Shown here: positions 34,501 through 46,228 of the stretch, piece by piece
How the letters are laid out: every line of letters begins with the position of its first letter
Position numbering within the stretch: the first letter of the stretch is position 1
NCBI RefSeq assembly: GCF_964355755.1
Contig: NC_092674.1
Location: 16,001,001 to 16,065,000, forward strand
Length of the DNA: 64,000 nt
Direction of reading: 5' to 3'
DNA from: Antedon mediterranea
Lineage: Eukaryota > Echinodermata > Crinoidea > Comatulida > Antedonidae
Notes under the pieces: model-generated
Told to the model about the DNA's origin: nothing
What the model saw: only the letters and a program-made list of their open reading frames with translations
Database searches by the model: none
Made by a program: the position numbers and the translations under genes

Positions 34501-35905
34501 AAAGGACCACCTTTTCCGGTTTATTTTTGCCGGTTGCAATCAGCAACAACTTTTGTTTTAGTTTTTTCGCGTCGCGGCTCTAGCCAGCTATGTCCCTAGA
34601 GGACATAATCAATAAAAAGACGTTTCATCGCGGTAGCTATAGTTCTAAGGCTGACGGAAATGCGACTTTGTAAACTCGACTATAATTTATAGATTCCAGC
34701 TGCTTCACCCAAAAAACTTCTGGGAAGAGTCTATGAGGTCTCACAGTTGACCCATTTTGGATTCTCGCCCTTTGATTGGTTTGCAGTTTATCACCGCCCA
34801 TTTTTAGAGATCATCTAAAAGTATGATGCTTTTTGATTGGAGTTCCGTGACAACCTGAGGTGATTGACAATTAGATTGATTTCCGAAGTGAAATTACGAT
34901 GTCTAGAACAGAATTGGTGAACTTTCAAAAATTGTCTTCGTTTTTTTCGGTAGGTTGATGCAATATTTTAAATCAAAGACACAAATAATATGAAAATATA
35001 ATGTTTGAAGTACCTATTGTTGAAATATTAAAATGATTGGTTGAGAATTGATGAACGGAAAAAGAAAATAGTAGGCATATTTCGATTTTCAATCAAGCCA
35101 TAGTCCATTTAGGTCTAGTTCCATTGTCTCAGGCTAACTTAGGACTGCCTGCAGACGACTGTCAGTAGAATTTTAGCTTAACGGAGGTTAAATCTTATAT
35201 ATATATATTACATTTTAACCAACATTGATTATAATTACAGGTCCACTTATTTTCAAGGGATATTCTGTGGTTATTAATTGAGGATTACGTTTTTTAATAA
35301 AGTATGAAAGGAATCATATTTTGTAGGTTTTTAGTTTTAATTGAATAATTTAAAAATTGTTATACTGCTATAAAAATCTATGTTTGCATTTGCTTCAGTT
35401 AACATTTATTTGTTTAAATTACAGATTATTTTTTAAGTGAATTTATTTTAATTAATTAAATTATTATTTATCAACAGGTATTTAATCTCTACAGTCATGG
35501 AAGAAAATATGAAAGAAAATTATCAGAATCAAATTCTTCAATGAACACATGATGTAATTTCGACAGTTAAAAAAAAAATGGGCATAATGTGATTTTTAAT
35601 TTAATAATTATGTTAGATTTTGTGTATTTTTGCGATTAACCAACACATTTTATTTTGTTACACGTTTCCATGGTAACAAAAACATATTTTCCATAAATTA
35701 TTAAAAATTGTGTATTTATAGTATACAATTAACTAGTGAAAAAATGGGCATGTAATTCATAATTAAAGAACTATCTTTGATTTGTATGTATTTTTGCGAT
35801 TAAATGACATCTTTTTAACAATTAATCATATATATATCTGAAGAAAGAACAATGATTAATTTTAAAATGTCGAGCGGCGTTTTTTGTAAAAAATATTTCT
35901 TGTTT
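34501..35905. other. No gene recognised
   Basis: AT-rich. 35565-35870 has two diverged copies of a block with tgtgtatttttgcgattaa. Confidence 0.45.
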
Positions 35906-35908
35906 ACA

Positions 35909-38900
35909 GATACAGATACAGATAACTTTTATTGTCCAAATGAACTGGAAATTGCATTTGCTCACTTATCACATAAAAATATCGTATAAAAATATCATAT
36001 AAAAATAAAGTATAAAATTTAGAATAACAATATAAAAATACACAATGATTAAGATAGTAGGCCTACATCATAAAATTACAGTTCATAAATATTTAAGTTA
36101 AAAATAAAGATCATTACAAAATGGTTTAAAAATTGTCTTATATTTCATTATTAATTATATATTATATTATTAGTATTATTATTGTTATTATAGTTACCTC
36201 TTAAAGTCATCGTTAAATTTGTTTAATCCCAGCTGGGAGAAACGAATTTGAGTATCGACCCGTCCGCGCCACCACCGGCCTCAGTCTACCACTTCTACCA
36301 ATGTGGTAGCGAAGAAGATCCGAATGGCTTTCCTCCTCCATGATCGCCTGTAAACCATTTTTCAATCGTTCTCCGTAGTGACAATCGTAGACTGAGTCCG
36401 CCGTTAGCGCCGACGAGCCAATCACTCCCAATGCCCTTTCTAACACCTTACATATGCGGCCCTTATCTCCCTTGTTTATATTCCCACCCCAGCCTGATGA
36501 ATAAAACATAGTAAGTATCTCTTCCCTAACCCTAAAAACTTTCATTTTCCTCAAACAGTACAGTCTAGTATTTAATTTTTTAATTAGTTGATCTACATGC
36601 TCTCCCCATGATAAATTATTGTCATATACGTTACCCCAGATACTTATATGTTTTAACGATTTCTACCTCATGTCCTTTAATCTACTGGACAGGCTCAAGT
36701 TTTTGCTACATTAAGTTCCAGGAAATTTTCATCACAGTATTTCGTAAACCTAACTATTTAAGATTTGAAATTTGTATCGTCATCCTCTTTTATTCAACCT
36801 ATCATTGCAGAATCGTCTGCAAATTTAATTACTGGACAGTCCGGGAATCTAAGTTGGAAATCCGACGTATACAATGTGAACAGAAACGGTGCAAGTACAG
36901 TACCTTGTGGTGCTCCCGTATTTGTCCGAATAATGTCCGATCTGACATTTTGATTTAGCCTAACAAACTGGAGACGTCCAACGAGGAAGTTAAAAACGAA
37001 CGAAATTAGTAAATTGGGGATATTCATGCCGAACAACTTATTAATTAAAATGTGTGGTTGGATGGTATTAAAAGCTGAACTAAAGTCAAAGTACATAATC
37101 CAAACAGACGGGGATGTTCTCCAATTGTTAAGATGGGCATACATTTTTTCATTTTTTTGTATATTAATGCGTCTTCAGTGTTCCTGTTTCTCCGATAACC
37201 GAACTGATGTGGGTCCAAAAAATTGCAACTAATGGTTTCAGGCTTTTTAGAACAATCTTTTTACAAACTTTCATTGGGACGGATGTTAGCGCAACAGGTC
37301 TAAGATCGTTATAACACTGTATATTTTGTCGTTTAGGGATTGGGATGATGCATGACGTTTTCCAAGATTCCGGCAAGGTTTGTGTTTCAAAAATCAAGTT
37401 AAAAATATATACAAAAATATCTGCCAATTGGGTTGCACATAATTTAAGAACTTTGGGTAGAATTTGGTCTGATCCAGTTGATTTGGATGCTTTCAGACCT
37501 TTAAAGTGGCTGGTAACTTCATCCGAATTTGTCTTAAGGTCAAAACCACTTTCATCTGGTAAGGCCAACCTACTTTTGATTAAGATCTGTTCATCAGAAA
37601 AATTATAGTGATCAAACCTATTAAAGAAAGTATTTAATTCATTAGCATATTGCTTAGTCAAATTAGACACAATTCCACTTCCTTGTGGCGATTTTGCATA
37701 TCCGCTCATTTTCCTCATTCCCCTCCAAACCTTACTCATATCATTACCTACACAATTATTTTCTATTTCACGTTTGTACTTTAGTTTACTTTTACGTATT
37801 ACTCGTTTAAGTTCCTTTTGGATTTGATTTAGTTCATTTACGTCACCTCGGTCGAAGGCCTGTCTCTTTTTCTTAATAACATCTGTAACCTCCCCATTTA
37901 TCCATGGTTTACGGTTTCCGTAGATTTTAACTTTCCTTTTTGGTATTACATTTTCAGTACAAAAGTTAATATATGCACTAACCGCTTCCGTTACCTCGTC
38001 TGACCCGTTTGAATTTTCCGTAAAAACACTCCAGTCCGTAGTTTCAAATTCGCATTTCAGCTGTTCTATTGCATCTTGAGTCCACTTCTTAACAGTAATT
38101 ACCCTGGGTTTCTGCCGTTGTACTAATGGATGATACTTGGGTTGTAGTATAATTAAATTATGGTCAGATTTACCAAGTTTCGGCAATTTTGTTGATAAAC
38201 ATGCGTGTTTTACGTTTGAATAACATACGTCAAGGGTAACAGATTCCCACGTGCTGCACTTCATATGTTAGTAATAGTAAACGCTACTCTTTTTTAGGGT
38301 ACAATGATTAAAGTCTCCATTTATTACAATATATGCGTCAGGGGAAGCCGTTTCAATTTCCGCTATAACTACGGTTAGTTCTCTTTGTACTTCCTTGGCC
38401 AGATTTTTGTTTGGTATGTATACAACCACTAAAACAACATGTGAAAATTCCCTAGGGATGTAGAACGGACGTATAGAGTACCATTATTTCAACGTTAGGC
38501 GAGCACCTGTTTTTCTTTAGATGCACATTGCTTGGGTGACAATACCTTTCGCTTATATATGCCATAACACCGCCTCCTCTATTTTTTCCGGATTCGACAG
38601 TTCTATCACCTCTGAATAATGTAAACCCATCAATCCTAAAATGTTCGTCACTTTTCTCTTTACTTAACCATGTTTCCGTAAAGGCCATCACACTAACAGA
38701 TCTATATTCATGCAAATGCATAGGCCTATTTGCATTTAATCCATCCATTTTATTTACAATTGAGCGTGCGTTTCCCATAATGATTGTAGGCAAATATGGT
38801 CTACATTTCCTAGCGCGGAACCGTTTTCTAACTCCACTGGCCCTACCTCTTTTTCGCCTTCGAATATCGAAAGGTATGTCAGGCCATTTTCCAGCACCTG

Positions 38901-38930
38901 TTATTTTCGCAATAATGTTAACATAAAACT
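35909..38930 (-). mobile_element. CR1/Rex1-like LINE, nearly complete ORF2, broken
   Basis: Minus strand. Endonuclease start at 38793-38452 (NARSIVNKMDGL, FTETWL, GDRTVESGKNRGGGVMAYIS); a frame break; then 38264-37164 with SDHNLI (EN end), a long linker, RT motifs LKASKSTGSDQILPKVL and YNDLRPVALTSVPMK; another break; 37144-36794 with MYFDFSSAFNTIQPHIL, NTGAPQGTVLAPFLFTLYTS and FADDSAMIG (catalytic box FADD); 36554-36213 with the C-terminal SGRLRPVVARTGRYSNSFLP. The 3' end is ggacaataaaagttatctgt followed by ctgtat repeats, ending near 35909: the short 3' microsatellite tail typical of this group. No ORF1. At least three frameshifts, so inactive. Confidence 0.85.
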
Positions 38931-39430
38931 ATCTTATTAATTTAATTTAAATAGCTTACATATATTATCAACTTCGACAAACAATTGTTTCATACATTAT
39001 TAAACAAAAGTGCAACCAACAAGTTCCTTGCTATAATTTATAGTTTATATAGTGTAGGGGTATCGCGTTCGTTTAAGGGAGTTTAAGGGTGGGGAGTAGG
39101 GTCGAATAAATAATTGGTATACGATGTTCATGTACCAGAACCTCGATCCCCGCATAAAACAAGACATTGCGAGGTTCTTTGGAGTCACTGGATACAAAAT
39201 TACAGTAGACTGTTGTGTAAAAATGGGTGTTTGTTTACGTTGAGGAAAGAGTGTATTTTTTGGTATGGGGGTATGATGTTATATACCATGCTATTATAGG
39301 AGTTTTTTTAAACAGAAATGTTAAGCCTTTGATTTTGGAATTATTTCCAGCTTCAATAAAACTTAAAACTCGTTTTTTTAATGAAATCTTGTTGAATTCA
39401 CATTTTGAAATACAAACATCATGAAAGTAA
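38931..39430. other. No gene recognised
   Basis: AT-rich flank between the LINE 5' limit and the 84-base repeat region. Confidence 0.45.
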
Positions 39431-39437
39431 AAAAACA

Positions 39438-40190
39438 CTATTGGTTGTCTGCTGCAGCATCTGGAATAGTTCTGCTGTTTCGCCGCCGATGCTTGCGTGC
39501 CCATCGCCAGATCCGTCGAAGCCACGGCACACGAATTCGCCAACGGCGGCGGCGAGGTTGGGCAGTAGTACCTTCCTGCTGATTACTGCCTACTGTTGCG
39601 TTATCACCATCGATGGCTGGCGTCGTGGTCTCGTCACAATGTGCCATTACATCTCCTTGGTGTTGATTACTGCCTGCTGTTGCGTTATCATCATCAATGG
39701 TTGGCGGCGTGGTCTCGTCACAATGTGCCATTACAGCTCCTTGGTTTTGATTACTGCCTACTGTTGCGTTATCACCATCGATGGCTGGCGTCGTGGTCTC
39801 GTCACAATGTGCCATTACATCTCCTTGGTTTTGATTACTGCCTACTGTTGCGTTATCACCATCGATAGCTGGCGTCGTGGTCTCGTCACAATGTGCCATT
39901 ACATCTCCTTGGTGTTGATTACTGCCTACTGTTGCGTTATCACCATCGATGGCTGGCGTCGTGGTCTCGTCACAATGTGCCATTACATCTCCTTGGTGTT
40001 GGTTGGTTGCTCCATCACCAGCACTATGATCCATTACTCTATTCCTATCTTCGCTTCCAACTAACTGTCGTCTAGTCAGCAACGCCTGTGACTCCTCATT
40101 TTGGCGAGAATACCCTACTTCTTGAACATCGTCTATACTATTAGCACGATTAAATTTACGTTGCCTGATTTCAACTATATGTATTCGCAT
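39438..40190 (-). CDS. Unrecognised open frame with five 28-residue repeats
   Basis: 250 codons on the minus strand. Starts MRIHIVEIRQRKF, then five copies of a 28-residue unit (DGDNATVGSNQHQGDVMAHC plus DETTTPAI), and an arginine/tryptophan-rich end (RRRRWRIRVPWLRRIWRWAR). Not a family I recognise. It begins eight bases past the stop of the frame at 40667-40198 in another frame, so it could be the broken second half of that gene, a separate gene, or a chance result of an 84-base repeat whose length is a multiple of three; the opposite strand is also open for about 220 codons. No signal peptide. Confidence 0.35.
   Translation of the reverse strand: MRIHIVEIRQRKFNRANSIDDVQEVGYSRQNEESQALLTRRQLVGSEDRNRVMDHSAGDGATNQHQGDVMAHCDETTTPAIDGDNATVGSNQHQGDVMAHCDETTTPAIDGDNATVGSNQNQGDVMAHCDETTTPAIDGDNATVGSNQNQGAVMAHCDETTPPTIDDDNATAGSNQHQGDVMAHCDETTTPAIDGDNATVGSNQQEGTTAQPRRRRWRIRVPWLRRIWRWARKHRRRNSRTIPDAAADNQ
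39580..39999. repeat. 84-base tandem repeat, five copies
   Basis: Units contain gattactgcctactgttgcg, gctggcgtcgtggtctcgtc and acaatgtgccattacatctc; the fourth from the right is the most diverged. GC content is well above the surroundings. Confidence 0.95.
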
Positions 40191-40197
40191 AGCTGTG

Positions 40198-41097
40198 CTA
40201 ATTCTTCCTCCGCGCTTCGTGTTTCATTTTCATCCTTATTTCTTTTCTCAGAAAATATCTCTTTCTAATAAAACCGTCATCTGGGAAAATCTGTAAATTC
40301 TTCGCATTTTCATCTCGTTTTCTTGATTTCAAACTCATTTCGTATGCGTGTGCACACATCCGACGTCTGTTTTCATAATATTGTATTTTTTCATCTATCG
40401 TTCCTCCGGGGAAAGCAGCAGCCGGTGGTTCTTGTATATTTGTAACTCGTCTATCGGCTAAGTCCACGTAATCGGACATCAGATCAGTAAACCGTTGAAT
40501 CTCAGAACGGGTACTTGCTAGCAAGTTTCTGATTGTTCCAGCATCACAATCATTTGTTGAATTTACTGAAACTTGTTTAGGTCTTCTGAACGATGGCTGT
40601 AATTCGAGAGAGTGCTCTCGGTTGTTCGGTTCATGTCTACGGCGGGTCCCAGACTTATGCACAGGACCTTAATAAAAAAGAAATGAAGATGATTTATTGA
40701 ATTGAAATATATATTTATACTGGGTAACCTCTTCAGTCAAAGACTGGTCTCCCAGAGGGCCCAGTTAGTGATCAGTGGCTGTGATGTACTAATACACCGG
40801 GGTAACCCCCTCTCGTCTCGAAAGATGTACTAGGTTCTTTAAAGTGCACACGAGCTAGATGTGTACACTGGACCTACGATTTATAGTCCTTATCCGAGAA
40901 GACTCGTTCTACCACCAGAACCATGGAGTGAGTGAGCCTCGAACCCCTGCCGATGTTATGGCTACGTTATTACGGTTCCACTGTCTTAACTGCTCGGCCA
41001 CTCACTCACTCACTAAATCAATTTAGGTAAAATCAATGCAATTACAGTATTATATAATAAAAATATTACATAAGTCAATTATCATACCATTTGGCAT
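40198..41097 (-). CDS. Hypothetical two-exon gene, no family recognised
   Basis: Proposed exon 1 is only 10 bases (41097-41088, ATGCCAAATG) before a GTATGAT donor; exon 2 runs 40667-40198 after a pyrimidine-rich AAG acceptor. The join gives MPNGPVHKSGTRRRHEPNNR and 159 codons ending EARRKN. The protein is very basic and charged, with TRSEIQRFTDLMSDYVDLAD and a C-terminal cluster of Lys/Arg that could be helical. A CpG-rich patch (41220-41350, cgcgcgcg) lies upstream and might be its promoter. The intron would hold the SINE at 40725-41020. Without homology the model is tentative. Confidence 0.3.
40725..41022 (-). mobile_element. tRNA-derived SINE
   Basis: Minus strand: A box in GTGGCCGAGCAGTTAAGAC, B box in GGGGTTCGAGGCTCACTC, then a tail with taaggactataaatcgtag, gtgcactttaaagaacct and ggccctctgggagacc. 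The gagtgagtgagtgg head has extra tandem gtga. Head and variable region resemble a Leu/Ser-type tRNA. Confidence 0.8.
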
Positions 41098-41399
41098 ATC
41101 TATTTATTAATTCTCTTAGATTTTTATTTAATAATAGCAGATGTGGTCAGTATAAAACGATCTTCTTCGTTTCAGCTGTTCAATTGATGTTTATTATTGC
41201 CGTTTCCATAGTACAATTTGACCCGCATTCACTTGTAAAACGCGCGCGCGTACCAACACAGATCGGAAACGATGTGCGCGCGTGTCACAGTGCGTTGTGC
41301 AATTCGGAAATGGTTCGAATATGGAGCGAACCCAAATGCGCAGACAGAAAGTGGGGAAACACCGATGCAACAATACGTCTTGCTGAAATTGCAAAGCTT

Positions 41400-42100
41400 G
41401 AATGAACGATACATATGAAACCTATAGGTCGTTGAGTTGTCCATAATTATTGCATTTTTCCGGAGATTCTTCATCATTTAAGTATTTCCGTATTTATCTT
41501 CATCTTATGTCCTAATATTGGGAACAATTTTCGTTGAAATTACGAACGTTCCAAACTTTAAAATAAAAGTGTTTATTTGCTTCTTTTTGCAAATTTCGAT
41601 CATAGTTTATTTCTAAAGTGCAGTTTAAGCAACACTGATGAGTTTTGAAAATTGTGGTTTTACTGACTTATTGATCAAAATAATACAATCGAACGTTTTG
41701 CTTAATAGGCCTATATTTATATAGCAGCAGCTTCATATCTTTTGTTTAAGTTTTTAAAATTAATAATTGATAATAATCATTAATTTGTATTTATTGATTA
41801 TAATTGCCAGAATTCATTAGCTTACCGGAAGTACATTCGTTTGGGACCTCCTCTGAAGTTAAAAATAATGTCGCGTGTGTTTTACCGGCGGAAAAATTAG
41901 GCGGCATACGAAGGTATTGCTGTTTGGTAGCCCGATATAGAGTGTCATTTCCGACGAACTATAGGTGCGATTTATCGTGAATTTTACGTGCGAGATTACC
42001 ATTTCCGGCTCTCTAGGGGTGTCATCCTGTGGCTAAAAAAATCGTTATCTACAGTTCTGGACTCTTGGGCAACCCCTTTAAAATAGTTCTGCGACCGCCC
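41400..42100. other. No gene recognised
   Basis: AT-rich; near 42086 ccgcccctggatcc resembles the end of a dispersed element and abuts the satellite at 42105. Confidence 0.45.
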
Positions 42101-42104
42101 CTGG

Positions 42105-42240
42105 ATCCAGTTTAACACTGTTCTAAACTATAGTCATTTTCGATACTTGAGCACAGGGATAAAAAATAGGATAAACTTGACAATATACAACAAAAATGTA
42201 CGATGTTCTCAGCTATAGTCATTTTCATATACTTGAGCAG
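42105..42240. repeat. Satellite-like repeat (family of 34070-34230)
   Basis: About one and a half units with gatccagtttaacactgttc and caatatacaacaaa. Confidence 0.85.
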
Positions 42241-42244
42241 TGAT

Positions 42245-42930
42245 ATGAATATGACGCGGACACGTACATATGTTGATGAGTATATTGATAATATAAATTG
42301 ACTTTTAAAAGTGAAATAACACTAATGATCGTATATGAATATGACGTGGACACGTACATTTATTGAGGAGTATATTGATATAAAAATCGACCTTTAAAAG
42401 CGAAATAACACTAATATTTGTAGATGAATATGACGTGGACACGTATACAATGTTGATGATTATATTGATATAAATTAACTTTTAAAAGTGAAATAACAAT
42501 AATGATTGTAGATAAATATGACGTGGACACGTATACATATGTTGATTGATGATGATCATATATGAATATGACGTGAATTGCACGTACATATGTTGATGAG
42601 TAGGCCTATATTGATATCATTGACTTTGAAAGTGAAATAACACTATATATTGTAGATGAATAAGACGTGTGAATTGCACATACGTTGATGAGTAGGCCTA
42701 TATTGATATAATTGACTTTGAAAAGTGAAAAAACACTAATATTTGTAGATGAATAATACGTGTGAATTGCACGTACATATGTTGATGAGTAGGCCTATAT
42801 TGATGATTGACTTCGAAAAGTGAAAAAACACTAATATTTGTAGATGAAAATGACGTGGATACGTATACATGATGAGTATATTGATATAAATCGACTTTTA
42901 AAAGTGAAATAACACTATCTTGTCCAAGTA
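42245..42930. repeat. About 85-base tandem array
   Basis: Eight or so diverged units built from atgaatatgacgtggacacg, tacatatgttgatgagtata and gaaataacactaatatttgt. Further pieces at 43140-43260 and 44595-44690 show the array was split by later insertions. Confidence 0.88.
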
Positions 42931-42934
42931 CCTT

Positions 42935-43085
42935 CACTTGCACTGATGAAGGGCTAGTGTTGCCCGAAAGCTCTGCTAACTTTTCTGGCTGTTTTACTTT
43001 ATCGTTTTGATTTAGCTTTTCGCTTTTTTTTTTGTATCTCCATTTACAGCATTGTCATTATATATTTCACTATTTTGCCTTTGGA
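42935..43085 (+). repeat. Penelope-type terminal repeat, best-preserved copy
   Basis: Contains cactgatgaagggctagtg, ttgcccgaaagctctgctaa, then cttttctggctgttttac and tttatcgttttgatttagc. It interrupts the 85-base array. Family copies at 5475-5640 and 21345-21500. Confidence 0.6.
42943..42979 (+). ncRNA. Hammerhead-ribozyme-like core
   Basis: CTGATGA (42943-42949), stem GGGC/GCCC (42951-42954 with 42962-42965), GAAA (42966-42969), then GC-TCT-GC and TA, which would give a three-pair stem III and cleavage base A. Penelope-like elements are known to carry hammerhead motifs. Stem I pairing is not evident, so activity is doubtful. Confidence 0.35.
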
Positions 43086-43619
43086 TTTACAAATATTAAA
43101 AGTTGATTAAAAGATGATATGACATTTATGTTAATGTATATATTTTTGTATATATAATATGCACGCATACATATGTTGATTGGTATTGATATAAATAGAC
43201 TTTTGAAAATGAGACTTTATTTGTAGATGAATATGTCATGGACACGTTGCAAAAAATACTATCGTTATATCGTATATACATGTTTTTTTTTTCTCTTTTG
43301 TGAGGTTCACTCACCTTTATTTCATTTCAAAACATAATCATTTTGATAAATAAACTATTTTTTTTTTATGTTTGTGTATTATCTTTTTTAAATATATAAA
43401 TATTTTCATTTATAAATATTAAGTTTCCCCTTACATCTTAAAAAAAACTCTGTAAGAGATCATTTATACATTTACATTACATATAAATTGAAACAATATC
43501 AATGAATATAGAGAATCAAAAGCAACTCAATAACTAGTTTCTTATAATAGTATAGCATTTTCCGTGCTTCTTGTCTACTCTCCTTTTTATTTTTTTTTCT
43601 CTTTTCTGTTTTATTTAAA

Positions 43620-44590
43620 CTATTTAGCCTACATTTTTGTACAAATTACTTTATTTACAGTAACCTTCAAAATAAAAAAATTAATAAAATACATTCATGG
43701 AATGCTCTTGTGTAAGTATATTTTTAAACATGATCCATGAGGTTTTACAGATTGACCTATTTAATTTTGACAATATTTTTATTTTATATATGGAATATAG
43801 AGCAATTGAGTATAACTTATTCTTTATATTGCATTCAGACCCAAAAACTAGTTTTTCAAAAGAACAGTTAATATTATTATATCTAAATTTTTTAATATTT
43901 CATTGATTTTTTTCCATAATAAGACATTGTTTTACATTTGAAAAACATGTGGTTTTCATCCTCAGTTACATCACATAACTCACATTTGTTTGTGTTTTTA
44001 ATTTTCCATTTATATAATTGTAAATTTGTTGGTAAAATTCTAAAAAGCAATTTGTAATTAAGTTGTGCATATTTTTTGTTTTTCTCATTTTTTACTTTTC
44101 TTGACCAAATATCAAACCAGTTTGTAATTTCAATACCAATTTCTTTTTTCTTATTTGTGAATGGTAAATAGGAGCAACAAACATACCTTCTATAAAACTT
44201 GAATATATCTGTTTTGTTTACATCTTAAATATCTTATTTATGTTATAATCATCTGAATTTAATTTAAAACTATTTTCGTTATAATTTTTTATTAAATCCA
44301 GCCAACATTTAGGAATAGCTTGCATAAGTGTAGCGTATTCACTAAGCCATTTTCTTTTGACATTTAATTTTATAAGATTTCATGTGTGGTGGTTCATTAG
44401 TCTATTGATTTTTACTAAATCATTGATATGGTTGAAACCTACATTACTCCACGTTTTATAAAACAAGGTAGTGTTTTTACAAACAAATTCCTTTTTACCC
44501 CAAAGGTTTTCTTGTATAACATAATTATAAGATGTTACCTTATTGTTTATATTTGTATTAAATTCTGCACAACTTTTTATTACATTTGAT
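43620..44590 (-). mobile_element. Tx1/L1-like LINE 3' fragment
   Basis: Minus-strand order from 44570: IQENLWGKKEFVCKNTTLFY, FNHINDLVKINRLM, KWLSEYATLMQAIPKCWLDL, a break, then ILPTNLQLYKWKIKNTNKCE and LCDVTEDENHMFFKCKTM, a C-x2-C...H...C zinc knuckle that ends L1/Tx1-type ORF2 proteins. Frame breaks near 44225 and 44380. It lies within remnants of the 85-base array. Confidence 0.75.
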
Positions 44591-44989
44591 CATATCGTAT
44601 TGTTGATGAGTATTGGTTTAAATCGACTTTTTAAAGTGGAATAACACTAAAATGTATAGATGGATATGGCCTCAACAAGTATTGTATTTTGGGGTACTGT
44701 ATGTATATTGATAGACTTACAACCTATAGGCCTAATGCTAATGAAATCTGGCAACAAGAATTATGTTTGACCCTAATAGTATTCTACTAATAATCTTGGT
44801 TTGTGAAGGAGGCATGCAAAATCCAAACGCGTAGCAAAGGGGGAGGGGTTGGATTGGCGTGCAAACGCGACTCTACAGCTTGGTCGGTCGGTAGGTAAAA
44901 ACTAACTCAAATTTGAGCACGCGACTGCAGCCATGTATAATATGACCTTGTTAAACTAGAAATCATCAGTGAAAGTATAATATGTAAAC

Positions 44990-45595
44990 TAGAGGGTACT
45001 CCGAGAGTACAAACCTCCGCCTACTGTAAAATTCCCCTACATAAAATGCCCCCTGAATATTTTTTTTTTTACATTTTTTTTTATTAGTTCTAAGTCTAAA
45101 TATGTTAACTGCACACTACAAAGTTGTGGATGACAGTGTGGTGTAATGGTTATGTGGCCAGCCTCTCACAGTTGAGATCGCTGGTTCAAGTCCCACTGAG
45201 GGTTTTTTTTTTTTATTATTTTTTTATTTATTTTTTTTTTTGTTGTGGACCTTGATCTTTGACCCTGACCCTTCAAAATTTAACCACAATTATATGATGT
45301 GTCATTGATCATTGTGGCTAAGTTTGGTGAGAATCGGATCAAAACTGTGGTCTCTAGGCAGTAAAATAGTTTTTTGTTAGTTATGACCTTGACCTATGAC
45401 TTTTCCCCCTCAAATTCGAACTCGTCTGAGCTTTTTGGGCATAGATCATTGTGTCCAAATTTGGTTAGAATCGGATACAAACTGTGGCCTCCAGGCTGTT
45501 CACAGACACACACACACACACACACACACCCCCAAACACACACACAAACATACAGGGGTGAAAACATAACCTCTTTGGCGGAGGTAATAAGTATG
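44990..45595 (+). mobile_element. CCTCCGCC-type repeat, copy 1, with tRNA-like insert
   Basis: Starts actccgagagtacaaacctc and ccgcctactgtaaaattc; ends ctctttggcggaggtaataa. Inside, 45137-45205 has tggtgtaatggttatgtgg and ctggttcaagtcccactgag, tRNA A- and B-box-like, then a (CA)n tract at 45503-45550. Confidence 0.65.
45503..45550. repeat. (CA)n microsatellite
   Basis: Interrupted cacacaca run. Confidence 0.95.
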
Positions 45596-45654
45596 CGTTA
45601 ATGGAATTAATTTTAAAAATTTTATTTAATAAATAGTATTAAAATTCATTTTAT

Positions 45655-46085
45655 TCTTTATCTGTGCTTAATTATACACAAAAATGACTATAGTTAAAAA
45701 CAGTATTAAACGGCATCGTACATTAATGTTATTTGCTGTTTATTCGAAGGTAATCCTATTCTTTACACTGTGCTCAAGTATACCAACATGACTATAGTTG
45801 AGAACAGTGGTAAACTGGATCGTACATTAATGTTATTTGTTGTATTTTGTTAAGTTTATTCTATTCTTTATCACCATGTTCAAGTATACCAAAATGATCG
45901 TATATTAATGTTATCTGTTGTATATTGTTAAATTTACCCGAGTCTTTATCACTCTGTGCTCAAGTATTCAAGTATACCAAAATAACTATAGTTAACAGTA
46001 TTAAACGGAACATTGTTTAACGGGATCGTACATTAATGTTATTTGTTGTATTGAGTTTATCCTTTGCTTTACTGTGCTTTGATTT
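45655..46085. repeat. Satellite-like repeat, inverted, about four units
   Basis: Reverse orientation of the 34070-34230 family: actatagttaaaaacagtat, gatcgtacattaatgttatt and gctcaagtataccaaaat recur every 100 to 115 bases. Confidence 0.88.
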
Positions 46086-46228
46086 GCTAAGCAAGTTTGG
46101 TTTCCCCGCCCCCATATTCTGTCTACTAAATTAGGATTCCCTGGCTTCTTTTCTATAAAAATTGAAGTACCCACAATCCGCGTTATGCGGAAGTCATATT
46201 CTTGTGAAATACAGAGACAACACCATAA

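Noticed and set aside
36608-37232. Plus-strand open frames within the LINE
   Set aside because: Antisense to the minus-strand RT reading frame.
39405-40064. 219-codon open frame on the plus strand
   Set aside because: It is the mirror of the 84-base repeat; its composition (LLRYHHRW-like) is a by-product of a repeat with no stops on either strand.
40880-41010. Minus-strand tRNA gene
   Set aside because: The tRNA-like head continues into a repeat tail shared with 23636-23900, so it is a SINE.
41229-41477. Minus-strand frame in the CpG-rich patch
   Set aside because: No recognisable domain; openness follows from base composition. Could include 5' untranslated sequence of the candidate gene at 40198-41097.
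45130-45205. tRNA gene
   Set aside because: A- and B-box-like strings are present but the acceptor and anticodon stems do not pair; treated as SINE-derived.
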